Assembly: GCA_028281925.1 (NCBI GenBank)
Contig: JANQIX010000034.1
Coordinates: 124,001 to 188,000 of the forward strand
DNA: 64,000 nt
Direction of reading: 5' to 3'
Source: Alphaproteobacteria bacterium
Lineage (GTDB): Bacteria; Pseudomonadota; Alphaproteobacteria; DSM-16000; Inquilinaceae
Both the position numbers and the translations under genes were made by a program. Position 1 is the first letter of the stretch; the number at the start of each line of letters is the position of its first letter. This document shows positions 7,975-16,379 of this stretch, piece after piece. The notes under the pieces were generated by a model. That model saw nothing but the letters and a program-made list of their open reading frames with translations. It made no database searches and was not told the DNA's origin.

Positions 7975-10227
7975 ATGCGTCGCCTTGTCCTGCTGATCGC
8001 CGGTTTGGCGCTTTTGGTCTTGCCGATGGCCTCGCCGCTGGCGCAGCCGGCAGACGCGGGCGTGGAGGTCGAGGACATCGGCACCCAGGGCGTGGACGGC
8101 CAGGGCGCGGCGACAGAGGATGAGGATCAGCCGACCGTTCTGATTGCTGACGAACTGACCTACGACCAAGAGCTTGAGGTCGTGATCGCCCGCGGCAACG
8201 TCCAGCTTGCCCAGGGTGGCCGGATCGTCAGGGCTGAGACCATCACATATAACCGGCGCACCGAGGTGGTCACGGCAAGCGGCAACGTCACCGTCGTGGA
8301 GACCACCGGCGAGCTGTTGTTCGCCGAGTATGCCGAGCTGGAGGACGACCTGGCGGCAGGCTTCGTTGACCGCGTGGCGGTGCTGCTGAACGACAATTCG
8401 CGTATGATCGGCAATGCCGGCGTGCGTACCGAGGGACGGTACACCGAGGTCGAACGCGCCGTTTATTCTCCGTGCGAGCTGTGCCCGGAGAACCCGCGTG
8501 AGCCGCCGATCTGGCAGATCCGCGCAGCCCGCGCCGTGCACGACCGCGAGACCAGCGACATTGAATACAGCGACGCCTTCCTGGACATCTTCGGGCTGCC
8601 GATCGCCTACACACCCTATTTCTCCCATCCCGATGGCACCGTGAAGCGTCGCAGCGGCGTGCTCCCTCCGCTCTTCGGATCGACTTCGTCGCTCGGTCCC
8701 TTCATCGAAGGGTCGTATTATTTTGATATCTCGCCCGAACAAGATGCGACCTTATCGGTCACCGCCACCGGCGACGCCGGCTTCCAGCTGGCGGGAGAGT
8801 ACCGTCGTCGCTTCGAGCATGGATCGAGCGTCACTTCTGCCAGCATCAATCAGAGTGATCGACGCGAGATCGGCGACGTCATTCGTGAAGACGCCTTAAG
8901 ATGGCATGTCTTCAACGAGACTCAATTCGATCTTGGCGAGAACTGGCGCGCCGGCGCGGATATCGAGCGCACCTCCGACGACACCTATCTCGACGTCTTC
9001 GAAATCACGAACGACGACGTGCTGGAGACCCGCGGCTTCGTCGAAGGCTTCTACCGCCACTCCTACATCGTTGGTGAAGCGATCGGGTTTCAGGACCTGC
9101 GGGAGGATGTGGAGGTCGGCCAGCCCGACGTCCTGCCGCAGCTGGCCGCCGAGTATGTCAGCGAGCCGGGTGAGATCCTTGGCGGCCGGCTGACCGCCTC
9201 GACAAGCGTACTCAATCTCGACCGGCCGTCCTTCGAGGACCCGCCGCGAACCGCCCTTGAGGGCGTCGACACGCGACGTCTGTCGGCCAGCCTCGGCTGG
9301 GAGCGCCAGTACTTCACGGCATTCGGGCTGGTCACCGAGGTACGGGCGAGTGTGGACGGCCAGCTCTACTGGTCGGACAACCTGATCGACCCTCTGACCG
9401 GGCTGAGGCGTGACGGCGTGTTCGACGCAAGGGCCTTTCCTCGCGCGACCGTGGAGATGCGCTATCCCTTCGTGCGTCGGCAAGACACCTGGCAGCAGGT
9501 CATCGAGCCGATCGTGGCGATCACGGGTGCGCCCGATTCCGCAATCGACTCCGACATCCCCAACAATGACAGCGTCGATCCGGAATTCGACGAGAATAAC
9601 CTGTTCAGCGACAATCGCTTCCCTGGCGTCGACCGGATCGATGGCGGATCGCGGGTCAACTATGGCCTGCGCGCCGGCATCTATGGGGATCAGGGCGGGT
9701 CCAGCACACTCGTCGTCGGCCAGAGCTACCGGTTCGGTGAGACCGACAACTTTCCCGAAGGTTCGGGGCTGGAAGACCAGCTTTCCGACATTGTCGGCAA
9801 GCTGTCCATTCAGCCGGGACCGGAATTCGTCGTGGATTACCGCTTCCGGTTCGATCCGTCCGACCTGCTGGCGCGGCGCCAGGAGCTTCGGTTCACCGTC
9901 GGCCCTCCTGAGTTCCGGCTCGGCGGCAGCTACACCTTCGTCGACGGCACAGGCACGGAGTTTTCCGAGCCACGCGAAGAAGTAGTTGTGCGCTTCAACT
10001 CGCGAATCAGCGAGTACTGGCGCGCATCGGGCGCGTTGCGCTATGACGTCCGCGACGGAGAGGCCAGAGACGGCCGTATCGGTGTGACGTATCAGGACGA
10101 ATGTTTCACGTTCGGCACAGTCGTCAGGCGTGACTTCACCACCAACCGGGATTCGGATTCCGGCACCTCCGTATTCGTCAACATCGTCTTCCGCAACCTG
10201 GGCGAAGTGCCGTTCCGGGTGCTTTGA
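7975..10227 (+). CDS. lptD: LPS-assembly protein LptD (OstA)
   Basis: The 750-residue outer-membrane protein inserts lipopolysaccharide into the outer leaflet with LptE. A signal peptide (residues 1-22, cut after PLAQ) is followed by an acidic linker, an OstA/LptA-like beta-jellyroll domain (about 45-160, ADELTYDQELEVVIARGNVQ) and a large C-terminal beta barrel. Cys167 and Cys170 (CELC) and Cys710 (DECF) are the only obvious partners for the disulfides LptD needs, a simpler set than the four in E. coli. The protein ends in alternating strand residues (FVNIVFRNLGEVPFRVL). The ATG at 7975 was chosen for the signal peptide and the AAGGGG upstream. The usual surA-pdxA neighbours are absent. Confidence 0.95.
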   Translation: MRRLVLLIAGLALLVLPMASPLAQPADAGVEVEDIGTQGVDGQGAATEDEDQPTVLIADELTYDQELEVVIARGNVQLAQGGRIVRAETITYNRRTEVVTASGNVTVVETTGELLFAEYAELEDDLAAGFVDRVAVLLNDNSRMIGNAGVRTEGRYTEVERAVYSPCELCPENPREPPIWQIRAARAVHDRETSDIEYSDAFLDIFGLPIAYTPYFSHPDGTVKRRSGVLPPLFGSTSSLGPFIEGSYYFDISPEQDATLSVTATGDAGFQLAGEYRRRFEHGSSVTSASINQSDRREIGDVIREDALRWHVFNETQFDLGENWRAGADIERTSDDTYLDVFEITNDDVLETRGFVEGFYRHSYIVGEAIGFQDLREDVEVGQPDVLPQLAAEYVSEPGEILGGRLTASTSVLNLDRPSFEDPPRTALEGVDTRRLSASLGWERQYFTAFGLVTEVRASVDGQLYWSDNLIDPLTGLRRDGVFDARAFPRATVEMRYPFVRRQDTWQQVIEPIVAITGAPDSAIDSDIPNNDSVDPEFDENNLFSDNRFPGVDRIDGGSRVNYGLRAGIYGDQGGSSTLVVGQSYRFGETDNFPEGSGLEDQLSDIVGKLSIQPGPEFVVDYRFRFDPSDLLARRQELRFTVGPPEFRLGGSYTFVDGTGTEFSEPREEVVVRFNSRISEYWRASGALRYDVRDGEARDGRIGVTYQDECFTFGTVVRRDFTTNRDSDSGTSVFVNIVFRNLGEVPFRVL

Positions 10228-10311
10228 CACACCATCGTTCCGCCAGTTTGACCGGACGAAGCGCTTTGCCAAGCCCCCGCAGCAACACACCCGGCCAGGA
10301 CGGATAGCGCC

Positions 10312-12162
10312 ATGGGCTTCATGGTCGACCCCGATTGGCAGATGTGGGTGACGATCGCGGCCATGGTGGCCGTGCTGATCGCCTTCGCCTGGGAAGGCGT
10401 CAGTCTGGAGCTGAGCTCCCTTACTCTGCTGGCGTTCCTGTTGATCTGGTTCCAGATCTGTCCGCTGAACGATCCAGTCGACGGCCACAATCGGCTTGAC
10501 CCCACGACCCTGCTGGGTGGCTTCTCCAACCCCTCGCTGCTGGCCGTGCTGGCCTTGCTGGTGATGGGGCAGGCCATGGTCCAGACCGGTGCACTGACCG
10601 GCCTCACCCGGATGTTCGTCGGCCTCTCCAAGAAACGGAAGGGCCTGGCGATCGCGCTGGCATTCATTGGGGTGATTACGACATCGAGCATGCTGAACAA
10701 CACGCCGGTTGTCGTGATGTTCATTCCGATCATGCAGGCGCTGGCAACGCGGCTGGGATGGTCGCCCTCGCGCCTGATGATGCCGCTGAGCTTCGCCGCC
10801 ATCCTCGGCGGCATGACCACCATGATCGGGTCAAGCACCAACATGCTGGTGTCGAGCTCGCTGAGTGATCTGGGACTTGGCACGCTGGGGTTCTTCGATG
10901 TCACCACGTTGGGGGCGATGCTGGCGGCGATCGGCGCGCTTTATGTCGGATTGGTCCTGCCGAGGCTGCTGCCGCACCGCGGCGGCCTTGCCGGCGCGCT
11001 GCTGAGCCCCGGCAAGCAGTTCATCGCCGAGATCGACGTAACGCCCAATGCACCGCTGGTCGGCCAGACCGCGGTGTCCGGACTGTTCAAAGCGCTGCCA
11101 GAGGTCACGGTCCGCCTGATCCAGCGCGGCGGCCACAACATCTTCCCGCCGTTTGAGGATGTTGAACTGCAGGCCGGCGATGTGCTGATCGTCGCAGCGA
11201 CCCGGCAGGCGCTGACCGAGGCCTTGGCGCGGAATTCCGGCTTCATGCTGACCCAGGCGGCCGGCGAGGTCGGCCGACCGACCAATGGCGGCGGCCGCCG
11301 CCCTGACGAGCGCGTGCTGACGGAGGTGATGATCGCCCCTGCCAGCCGGATGATCGATCAGTCCGTGGACGCGGTCGGATTTCAGCGGCGCTTCGGCTGC
11401 CTGGTGCTCGGCATCCAGAGACGCGGCCGCATGACGCGACAGCGCCTGGGCGAAATCCGCCTGGAGGCAGGCGACGTTCTCCTGATCATGGGCAGACGTA
11501 CGAATGTCGATGCGCTGGCCAACAATCCCGATCTCGTTCTCATGGCCTGGGCCACGCATTCGCTGCCCATGCTGGAACGGGCCCCCTACGCCGCGTTCAT
11601 CTTCTTCGCCACCGTACTGACGGCAGCCGTCGGTATTGCCCCGATCTCCGTTGCGGCCCTGTCGGGCGCGGTTGCGATGCTGGTCTTCGGCTGCATCAAT
11701 ATCAGACAGGCGGCACGGGCGCTGGACCGTACGATCTTCCTGCTCGTGGGCTCCAGCCTCGCGCTTGGCATCTCACTCTATGAAACCGGGGCCGCGCATT
11801 TCCTGGCGATGGCGATGATCGACCATCTTTCCGGGCCGGACCCGGTATTCAATCTGTCGGTCGTGTTCCTGACCGTTGCGCTTGCGACCAACATCCTGAG
11901 CAACAACGCGTGCGCCGTCCTGTTCACGCCGATTGCCGTCAGCATGGCCGGTCAACTCGGAGTCGATCCGTCGGTCATGGCGATCACGGTGATCCTCGCG
12001 GCCAACTGTTCCTTCGCGACGCCGATCGGATACCAGACCAACCTCTTGGTCATGGGGCCCGGCCACTACAGGTTCAGCGATTTCCTGAAGGGCGGATCCC
12101 CGCTGATCGTCATCATGTGGCTGGCCTTCAGCCTGATTGCCCCGATCTATTTCGGCCTGTGA
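10312..12162 (+). CDS. SLC13/DASS-family permease with two TrkA-C (RCK-C) domains
   Basis: The 616-residue inner-membrane protein has two blocks of membrane helices (about 1-215 and 425-616) flanking a cytosolic insert with two RCK-C domains (about 225-300 and 325-405; the ends FEDVELQAGDVLIVAA and EIRLEAGDVLLIMG are typical). This layout is that of sodium- or proton-coupled anion transporters in the DASS group (sulfate, dicarboxylates). Transport motifs TTSSMLNNTPVVVMFIP and ATNILSNNACAVLFTP are the paired SNT/NNT re-entrant hairpins. The substrate is not predictable. It lies 84 bases after lptD and may be co-transcribed with it, though a functional link is not obvious. Confidence 0.88.
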   Translation: MGFMVDPDWQMWVTIAAMVAVLIAFAWEGVSLELSSLTLLAFLLIWFQICPLNDPVDGHNRLDPTTLLGGFSNPSLLAVLALLVMGQAMVQTGALTGLTRMFVGLSKKRKGLAIALAFIGVITTSSMLNNTPVVVMFIPIMQALATRLGWSPSRLMMPLSFAAILGGMTTMIGSSTNMLVSSSLSDLGLGTLGFFDVTTLGAMLAAIGALYVGLVLPRLLPHRGGLAGALLSPGKQFIAEIDVTPNAPLVGQTAVSGLFKALPEVTVRLIQRGGHNIFPPFEDVELQAGDVLIVAATRQALTEALARNSGFMLTQAAGEVGRPTNGGGRRPDERVLTEVMIAPASRMIDQSVDAVGFQRRFGCLVLGIQRRGRMTRQRLGEIRLEAGDVLLIMGRRTNVDALANNPDLVLMAWATHSLPMLERAPYAAFIFFATVLTAAVGIAPISVAALSGAVAMLVFGCINIRQAARALDRTIFLLVGSSLALGISLYETGAAHFLAMAMIDHLSGPDPVFNLSVVFLTVALATNILSNNACAVLFTPIAVSMAGQLGVDPSVMAITVILAANCSFATPIGYQTNLLVMGPGHYRFSDFLKGGSPLIVIMWLAFSLIAPIYFGL

Positions 12163-12352
12163 GCGACGACCGAGTGACGGGGATCGAGCGGCGATGCCGG
12201 CGCTCGCCGGCTCGCCATGGACCTGACATCGGATAGAGGGCTTGGAGCGGACCTTGCATCTGTCGTAAAGCATTAACGGCCGCCGCCCTCGCCCGTAATG
12301 GCCGCACGCCACTCATCACATTGATGCCGTAGATCCGTTGGGTAGTGTCCCG

Positions 12353-13108
12353 ATGAGCCTTCTGTACGATCCGGAGAAACGATACAGGCGACGCCGACTG
12401 CGTGCGCTCCTGCGTGCCGTCTTCTACGCCGCCGTGCTGATGGTCGTTGCCATTTTTGCCTATCAGATCGGTGTTGAAGAGACCAAGGGGCGCGAGAGGC
12501 GGCTGCGGGCGCAGATCGACGACCTGGAGGCGGCCCGAGAGGCGGACAGAAGCGCTGCCGTGCGTGCCGAACTGGACGCGGCTAGGGCCCGCTCTGCACA
12601 GCAATTGGCCGAGCAGGCGCTGGAGGCGTTGAGGGCGCAGATCCCAAGCGGCGACCTGCAGACCCTGACGACGCTGGTGGGCGCAAAGCTGGATGAGGGC
12701 GTTCCGGCGGACCGGTTGGCCTTCCTGGTCGACAGCGCCTCCGAGGCGCGCGAGTGCGCCGGCACCGAGGCCAAACGGTTTATCCTGTCTACGCCCGCGT
12801 ATACAGGCCCCAACACTTCCGTGACCTTTGGCGAGGGCCGCATCACGGTTGCCGGCGACGGCGAGAACGCGCGATCCGTCAACGACGGTGTACTGGGGTG
12901 GTTCGATCCGGAAAAGGACGTCACCATCACCTTTACGCTGATCGGCGGCGAGCAGTCGGTGATCACCGGCATACTGCCGCTGCACCATTCCGTCCTGCTC
13001 GGCGAAGAGGAATTCCGCTTCACCGTCGTCGCGGACGAGCAGAGCCTGGTGCGTGTGACCACGGACCGCTGCGCGCTGCCCCAGCACGAGGACGCGCCGG
13101 TCGAATAG
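12353..13108 (+). CDS. Membrane-anchored coiled-coil protein of unknown function
   Basis: The 251-residue protein has a basic N-terminus (EKRYRRRRLRALLR), one membrane span (about residues 20-40), a coiled coil rich in Glu, Arg and Ala (about 45-100) and a C-terminal domain (about 110-250) predicted to be periplasmic, with conserved-looking aromatic and Cys residues (ARECAGTEAKRF, TTDRCALP). I recognise it only as an alphaproteobacterial hypothetical. The ATG at 12353 starts the basic stretch; a TTG at 12338 in frame is less likely. It is followed closely by the convergent putA. Confidence 0.7.
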   Translation: MSLLYDPEKRYRRRRLRALLRAVFYAAVLMVVAIFAYQIGVEETKGRERRLRAQIDDLEAAREADRSAAVRAELDAARARSAQQLAEQALEALRAQIPSGDLQTLTTLVGAKLDEGVPADRLAFLVDSASEARECAGTEAKRFILSTPAYTGPNTSVTFGEGRITVAGDGENARSVNDGVLGWFDPEKDVTITFTLIGGEQSVITGILPLHHSVLLGEEEFRFTVVADEQSLVRVTTDRCALPQHEDAPVE

Positions 13109-13116
13109 CCGATCGC

Positions 13117-16100
13117 CTATTCCGCCGCTGCCGGTTCTTCGTCCGTCAGCGACACCAGGGCCGCATTGCCGCCGGATGCCGTTGTGTTGACGGTCAGTGT
13201 CCTTTCCGTCGCATAGCGCATCAGGTAATGCGGGCCGCCGGCCTTGGGGCCCGTGCCGGACAGCCCCCTTCCCCCAAACGGCTGCACACCGACCACGGCA
13301 CCGACCATGTTGCGGTTCACATAGGTGTTGCCGACACCGAGCCGTTCATAGATTTCGGCGGCGGTCTGCTCGTTGCGGCTATGAATGCCCAAGGTCAGAC
13401 CGTAGCCGGTCGCGTCGACCGCGTCCAAGACCGCGGCAAGCCGGTTTTCGCGATAGCGGATGACATGGAGGATCGGCCCGAAGATCTCGCGTTCCAGCCG
13501 ATCCAGGCTCTCGATCTGATAGGCGCGCGGTGCGAAGAACCAGCCGGCATCACAGGCCGGCTGAAGACGCAGGCCCAGGATATCCTGCCCCTGCCGCTGC
13601 ATCCGCTCCGCATGCGCCGACAGCATCGCATGGGCCTCGCTGTCGATGACCGGACCGATATCAGTGTCGATCGCGGCAGGGTCGCCGATCTTCAATGCCT
13701 CCGCGGCCCCAGCCAGCATCGTCAACAGCCGGTCGGCGATTTCTTCCTGAACGAACAGAACGCGCAATGCCGAACAGCGCTGCCCGGCAGAGAAGAAGGC
13801 GCTCTGGATGACATCGACGACCACCTGTTCCGGCAGCGCCGTAGTGTCGACGATCATCGCATTCTGCCCGCCGGTCTCCGCGATCAGCGGCACGATTGGC
13901 CCGTCGCGTGAGGCCAGGGCGCGGTTAATGATCCGCGCCGTCTCGGTCGACCCGGTGAAGGCAACGCCCGCCACCCTGGGATCGACCACCAGGCGTCCGC
14001 CGATGGCCGGCCCGTCGCCGGGCAGCAGGTGCAGCACCTCAGGTGGAACGCCGGCTTCATGCAGAAGCCTCACGGCATAAGCAGCGATCAAAGGCGTCTG
14101 TTCAGCCGGCTTGGCGATGACCGCATTGCCGGCCAGCAGGGCGGCGGCCACCTGGCCGGTGAAGATCGCCAGCGGGAAATTCCACGGGCTGACGCAGACG
14201 AACACGCCGCGTCCACGCAATGAGAGGCTGTTGTCTTCGCCGGTGGGCCCGGGCATGGCCTGAGGGGCGGCAAACGTCTCCGCCGCACGGGCAGCATAGT
14301 AGCGGCAGAAATCCACGGCCTCACGCAGCTCGGCCACCGCGTCGGTGAGCGTCTTGCCCGCTTCCCGCACCGCCAGGGCCATCAGTGCGGCGCTGTGGCG
14401 CTCATAGAGATCCGCCGCGCGCCGCAGCACGGCGGCCCTGGCTTCCCCACCCATGGCGTCCCAGTCGCGCCACGACGCGGAAGCAACCCTCAGGGCATGG
14501 TCGGCATCCTCCGGCGTGGCGTCCACGACTTGGCCGACGACGCGTTCCCGGTCGGCCGGGTTGAAGGCGGGCCGCGCCACCCGATCGGCCGTGCCACCGG
14601 CGATCATGGGACCCGCCGTCCAGGCACCGGACTCCGCCCCCTGCATCGCGGACAAGGCGCCGGCGACGGCCATCGTATCGGACAGATCCAGACCCTCGGA
14701 ATTGGCACGTTCCGGCTGGAACAGGTCGCGCGGCACCGGGATGCGCGGGTGACGGCGCTCAGCCAGTGCGGCAACTCGGGCGACAGGGTCGGCAATCACG
14801 TCGTCCACCGGCACTTGATCATCTTGCAGCCGATTGACGAACGAGGTGTTGGCGCCGTTCTCCAGCAGACGACGAACCAGATAGGCCAGCAGTTCTTCGT
14901 GCCCGCCCACGGGTGCGTAGACCCGCACCGGCACGTCCGGCCCAACAAGCTGGTCGTAAAGCGGCTCGCCCATGCCGTGCAGCCGCTGGAACTCGAAGCC
15001 CGCCCCGCCTCGCGCATGCTCAAGCGCGAACGCCACCGTATGGGCGTTGTGGGTCGCGAACTGCGGATAGAACCGGTCCGGCTGGGCCACCACCTTGCGG
15101 GTGCAGGCGAGATAGGACACGTCGGTGGAGGCCTTGCGCGTGAACACAGGATAGTCGGCAAGTCCCTGTTCCTGAGCGCGCTTGATCTCGGAATCCCAAT
15201 AGGCGCCCTTGACCAGCCGGACCATGATGCGTCGGCCATGCGTCGCAGAGAGGTGCGCCAGCCAGTCCAGTTCGGCGACCGCCCGCTTCTGGTAGGTCTG
15301 CACAGCGATGCCGAGGCCATCCCAGCCCGCCAGCGCGGGATCGGCGAAGACCGCCCCGAAAACATCGAGCAGAGGGTCCAGCCGGTCGGCCTCTTCGCTG
15401 TCGAGACAGAGCCCGATGCCCCCGTCGCGCGCCTGCAACGCCAGGGCGCGGACCGCTTCCACCAGCGGAGGGATGCAGTCCGACCCCTTCAGCGGCTCAA
15501 ACCGTGGATGCAGAGCCGAGAGCTTCACCGAGATCCCCGGCCCGGCAATAACGCCGCGTCCAGCCGCCTGCCGGCTGATGGTGCCGATGGCCTCGCGATA
15601 GGACGCCAGATAACGGGCTGCGTCGGCGTGGGTGCGTGCCGCCTCCCCCAGCATGTCGAAGCTGTAGCGGTAGCCCTTGCGCTCCGCCGGCTCCGCCCGG
15701 CTAAGCGCCTCTTCGATCGTGCGTCCCATGACGAATTGTCGGCCGAGGATCCGCATCGCCTGCTTCATCGCCTCGCGGATCACCGGCTCGCCCACGGTCT
15801 TGACCAGCCTACCGAAGAATGCGCCGGGCTGCCGGACATCGCGTGGGTCCAGAGTGATGACGCGGCCCGTAAGCATCAGCCCCCAAGTGGAGGCGTTGAC
15901 GAACAGGCCCTCGCCCTTGCCCATATGCTTCGCCCAATCCGCCCCGCCCAGCTTGTCGGCGATCAGCTTGTCGGCAGTGCCGGCGTCCGGGATCCGCAAC
16001 AGGGCCTCGGCCAGGCACATCAGCGCCACGCCCTCTTTGGTCGACAGACCGTATTCCTGCAGGAACGCATCGATGCCGCCGAAGCTGCGCCGCGTGGCGC

Positions 16101-16275
16101 GGACGCCCTCAACCAGGGCGCCGGCGCGCGCGTGCACCTTGGCGGCCATGTCCGCCGAAACGGCCGCCAGCGGAAGAAGAGCATCGACCGCGGCATCTTC
16201 GTCCATGCGGTAGGCCGCATCGACGGCGGACCGCAGCCCGGTGTGGTCCGGCAATGAGTTATCGAGGAATCGCAA
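13117..16275 (-). CDS. putA: Bifunctional proline dehydrogenase / P5C dehydrogenase
   Basis: The 1052-residue enzyme converts proline to glutamate in two steps, channelling the P5C intermediate. The FAD-dependent proline dehydrogenase half (about 150-460) contains the RLVKGAYWDSEIKRAQ barrel strand. The NAD-dependent aldehyde dehydrogenase half (about 510-970) contains ETGGQNAMIVD and the catalytic Cys834 in AGQRCSAL. There is no N-terminal ribbon-helix-helix domain, so this is the non-regulatory type. No ATG lies near the conserved start. A TTG at 16275 with GGGAGG seven bases upstream was chosen; an upstream frame to 16368 would add 31 unconserved residues. Electrons go to the quinone pool at the membrane. 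No putR or putP is adjacent. Confidence 0.93.
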   Translation of the reverse strand: MRFLDNSLPDHTGLRSAVDAAYRMDEDAAVDALLPLAAVSADMAAKVHARAGALVEGVRATRRSFGGIDAFLQEYGLSTKEGVALMCLAEALLRIPDAGTADKLIADKLGGADWAKHMGKGEGLFVNASTWGLMLTGRVITLDPRDVRQPGAFFGRLVKTVGEPVIREAMKQAMRILGRQFVMGRTIEEALSRAEPAERKGYRYSFDMLGEAARTHADAARYLASYREAIGTISRQAAGRGVIAGPGISVKLSALHPRFEPLKGSDCIPPLVEAVRALALQARDGGIGLCLDSEEADRLDPLLDVFGAVFADPALAGWDGLGIAVQTYQKRAVAELDWLAHLSATHGRRIMVRLVKGAYWDSEIKRAQEQGLADYPVFTRKASTDVSYLACTRKVVAQPDRFYPQFATHNAHTVAFALEHARGGAGFEFQRLHGMGEPLYDQLVGPDVPVRVYAPVGGHEELLAYLVRRLLENGANTSFVNRLQDDQVPVDDVIADPVARVAALAERRHPRIPVPRDLFQPERANSEGLDLSDTMAVAGALSAMQGAESGAWTAGPMIAGGTADRVARPAFNPADRERVVGQVVDATPEDADHALRVASASWRDWDAMGGEARAAVLRRAADLYERHSAALMALAVREAGKTLTDAVAELREAVDFCRYYAARAAETFAAPQAMPGPTGEDNSLSLRGRGVFVCVSPWNFPLAIFTGQVAAALLAGNAVIAKPAEQTPLIAAYAVRLLHEAGVPPEVLHLLPGDGPAIGGRLVVDPRVAGVAFTGSTETARIINRALASRDGPIVPLIAETGGQNAMIVDTTALPEQVVVDVIQSAFFSAGQRCSALRVLFVQEEIADRLLTMLAGAAEALKIGDPAAIDTDIGPVIDSEAHAMLSAHAERMQRQGQDILGLRLQPACDAGWFFAPRAYQIESLDRLEREIFGPILHVIRYRENRLAAVLDAVDATGYGLTLGIHSRNEQTAAEIYERLGVGNTYVNRNMVGAVVGVQPFGGRGLSGTGPKAGGPHYLMRYATERTLTVNTTASGGNAALVSLTDEEPAAAE

Positions 16276-16379
16276 GGCCCCGCCTCCCGATGCGATGACG
16301 GTGCAGATGCCAGGAGTATAGGCGCGCCGAATGCAACCTTCCAACGGCCCGGATGCTAAGGGCGCCATGCCATGGTGTG

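Noticed and set aside
12754..13911. A 385-codon plus-strand frame spanning the end of the coiled-coil gene and the C-terminal part of putA
   Set aside because: Overlaps two supported genes in other frames and resembles neither.
14395..16257. A 620-codon open frame antisense to putA
   Set aside because: Shadow of the GC-rich putA reading frame: no family features, Arg/Gln/His-rich composition typical of antisense frames.
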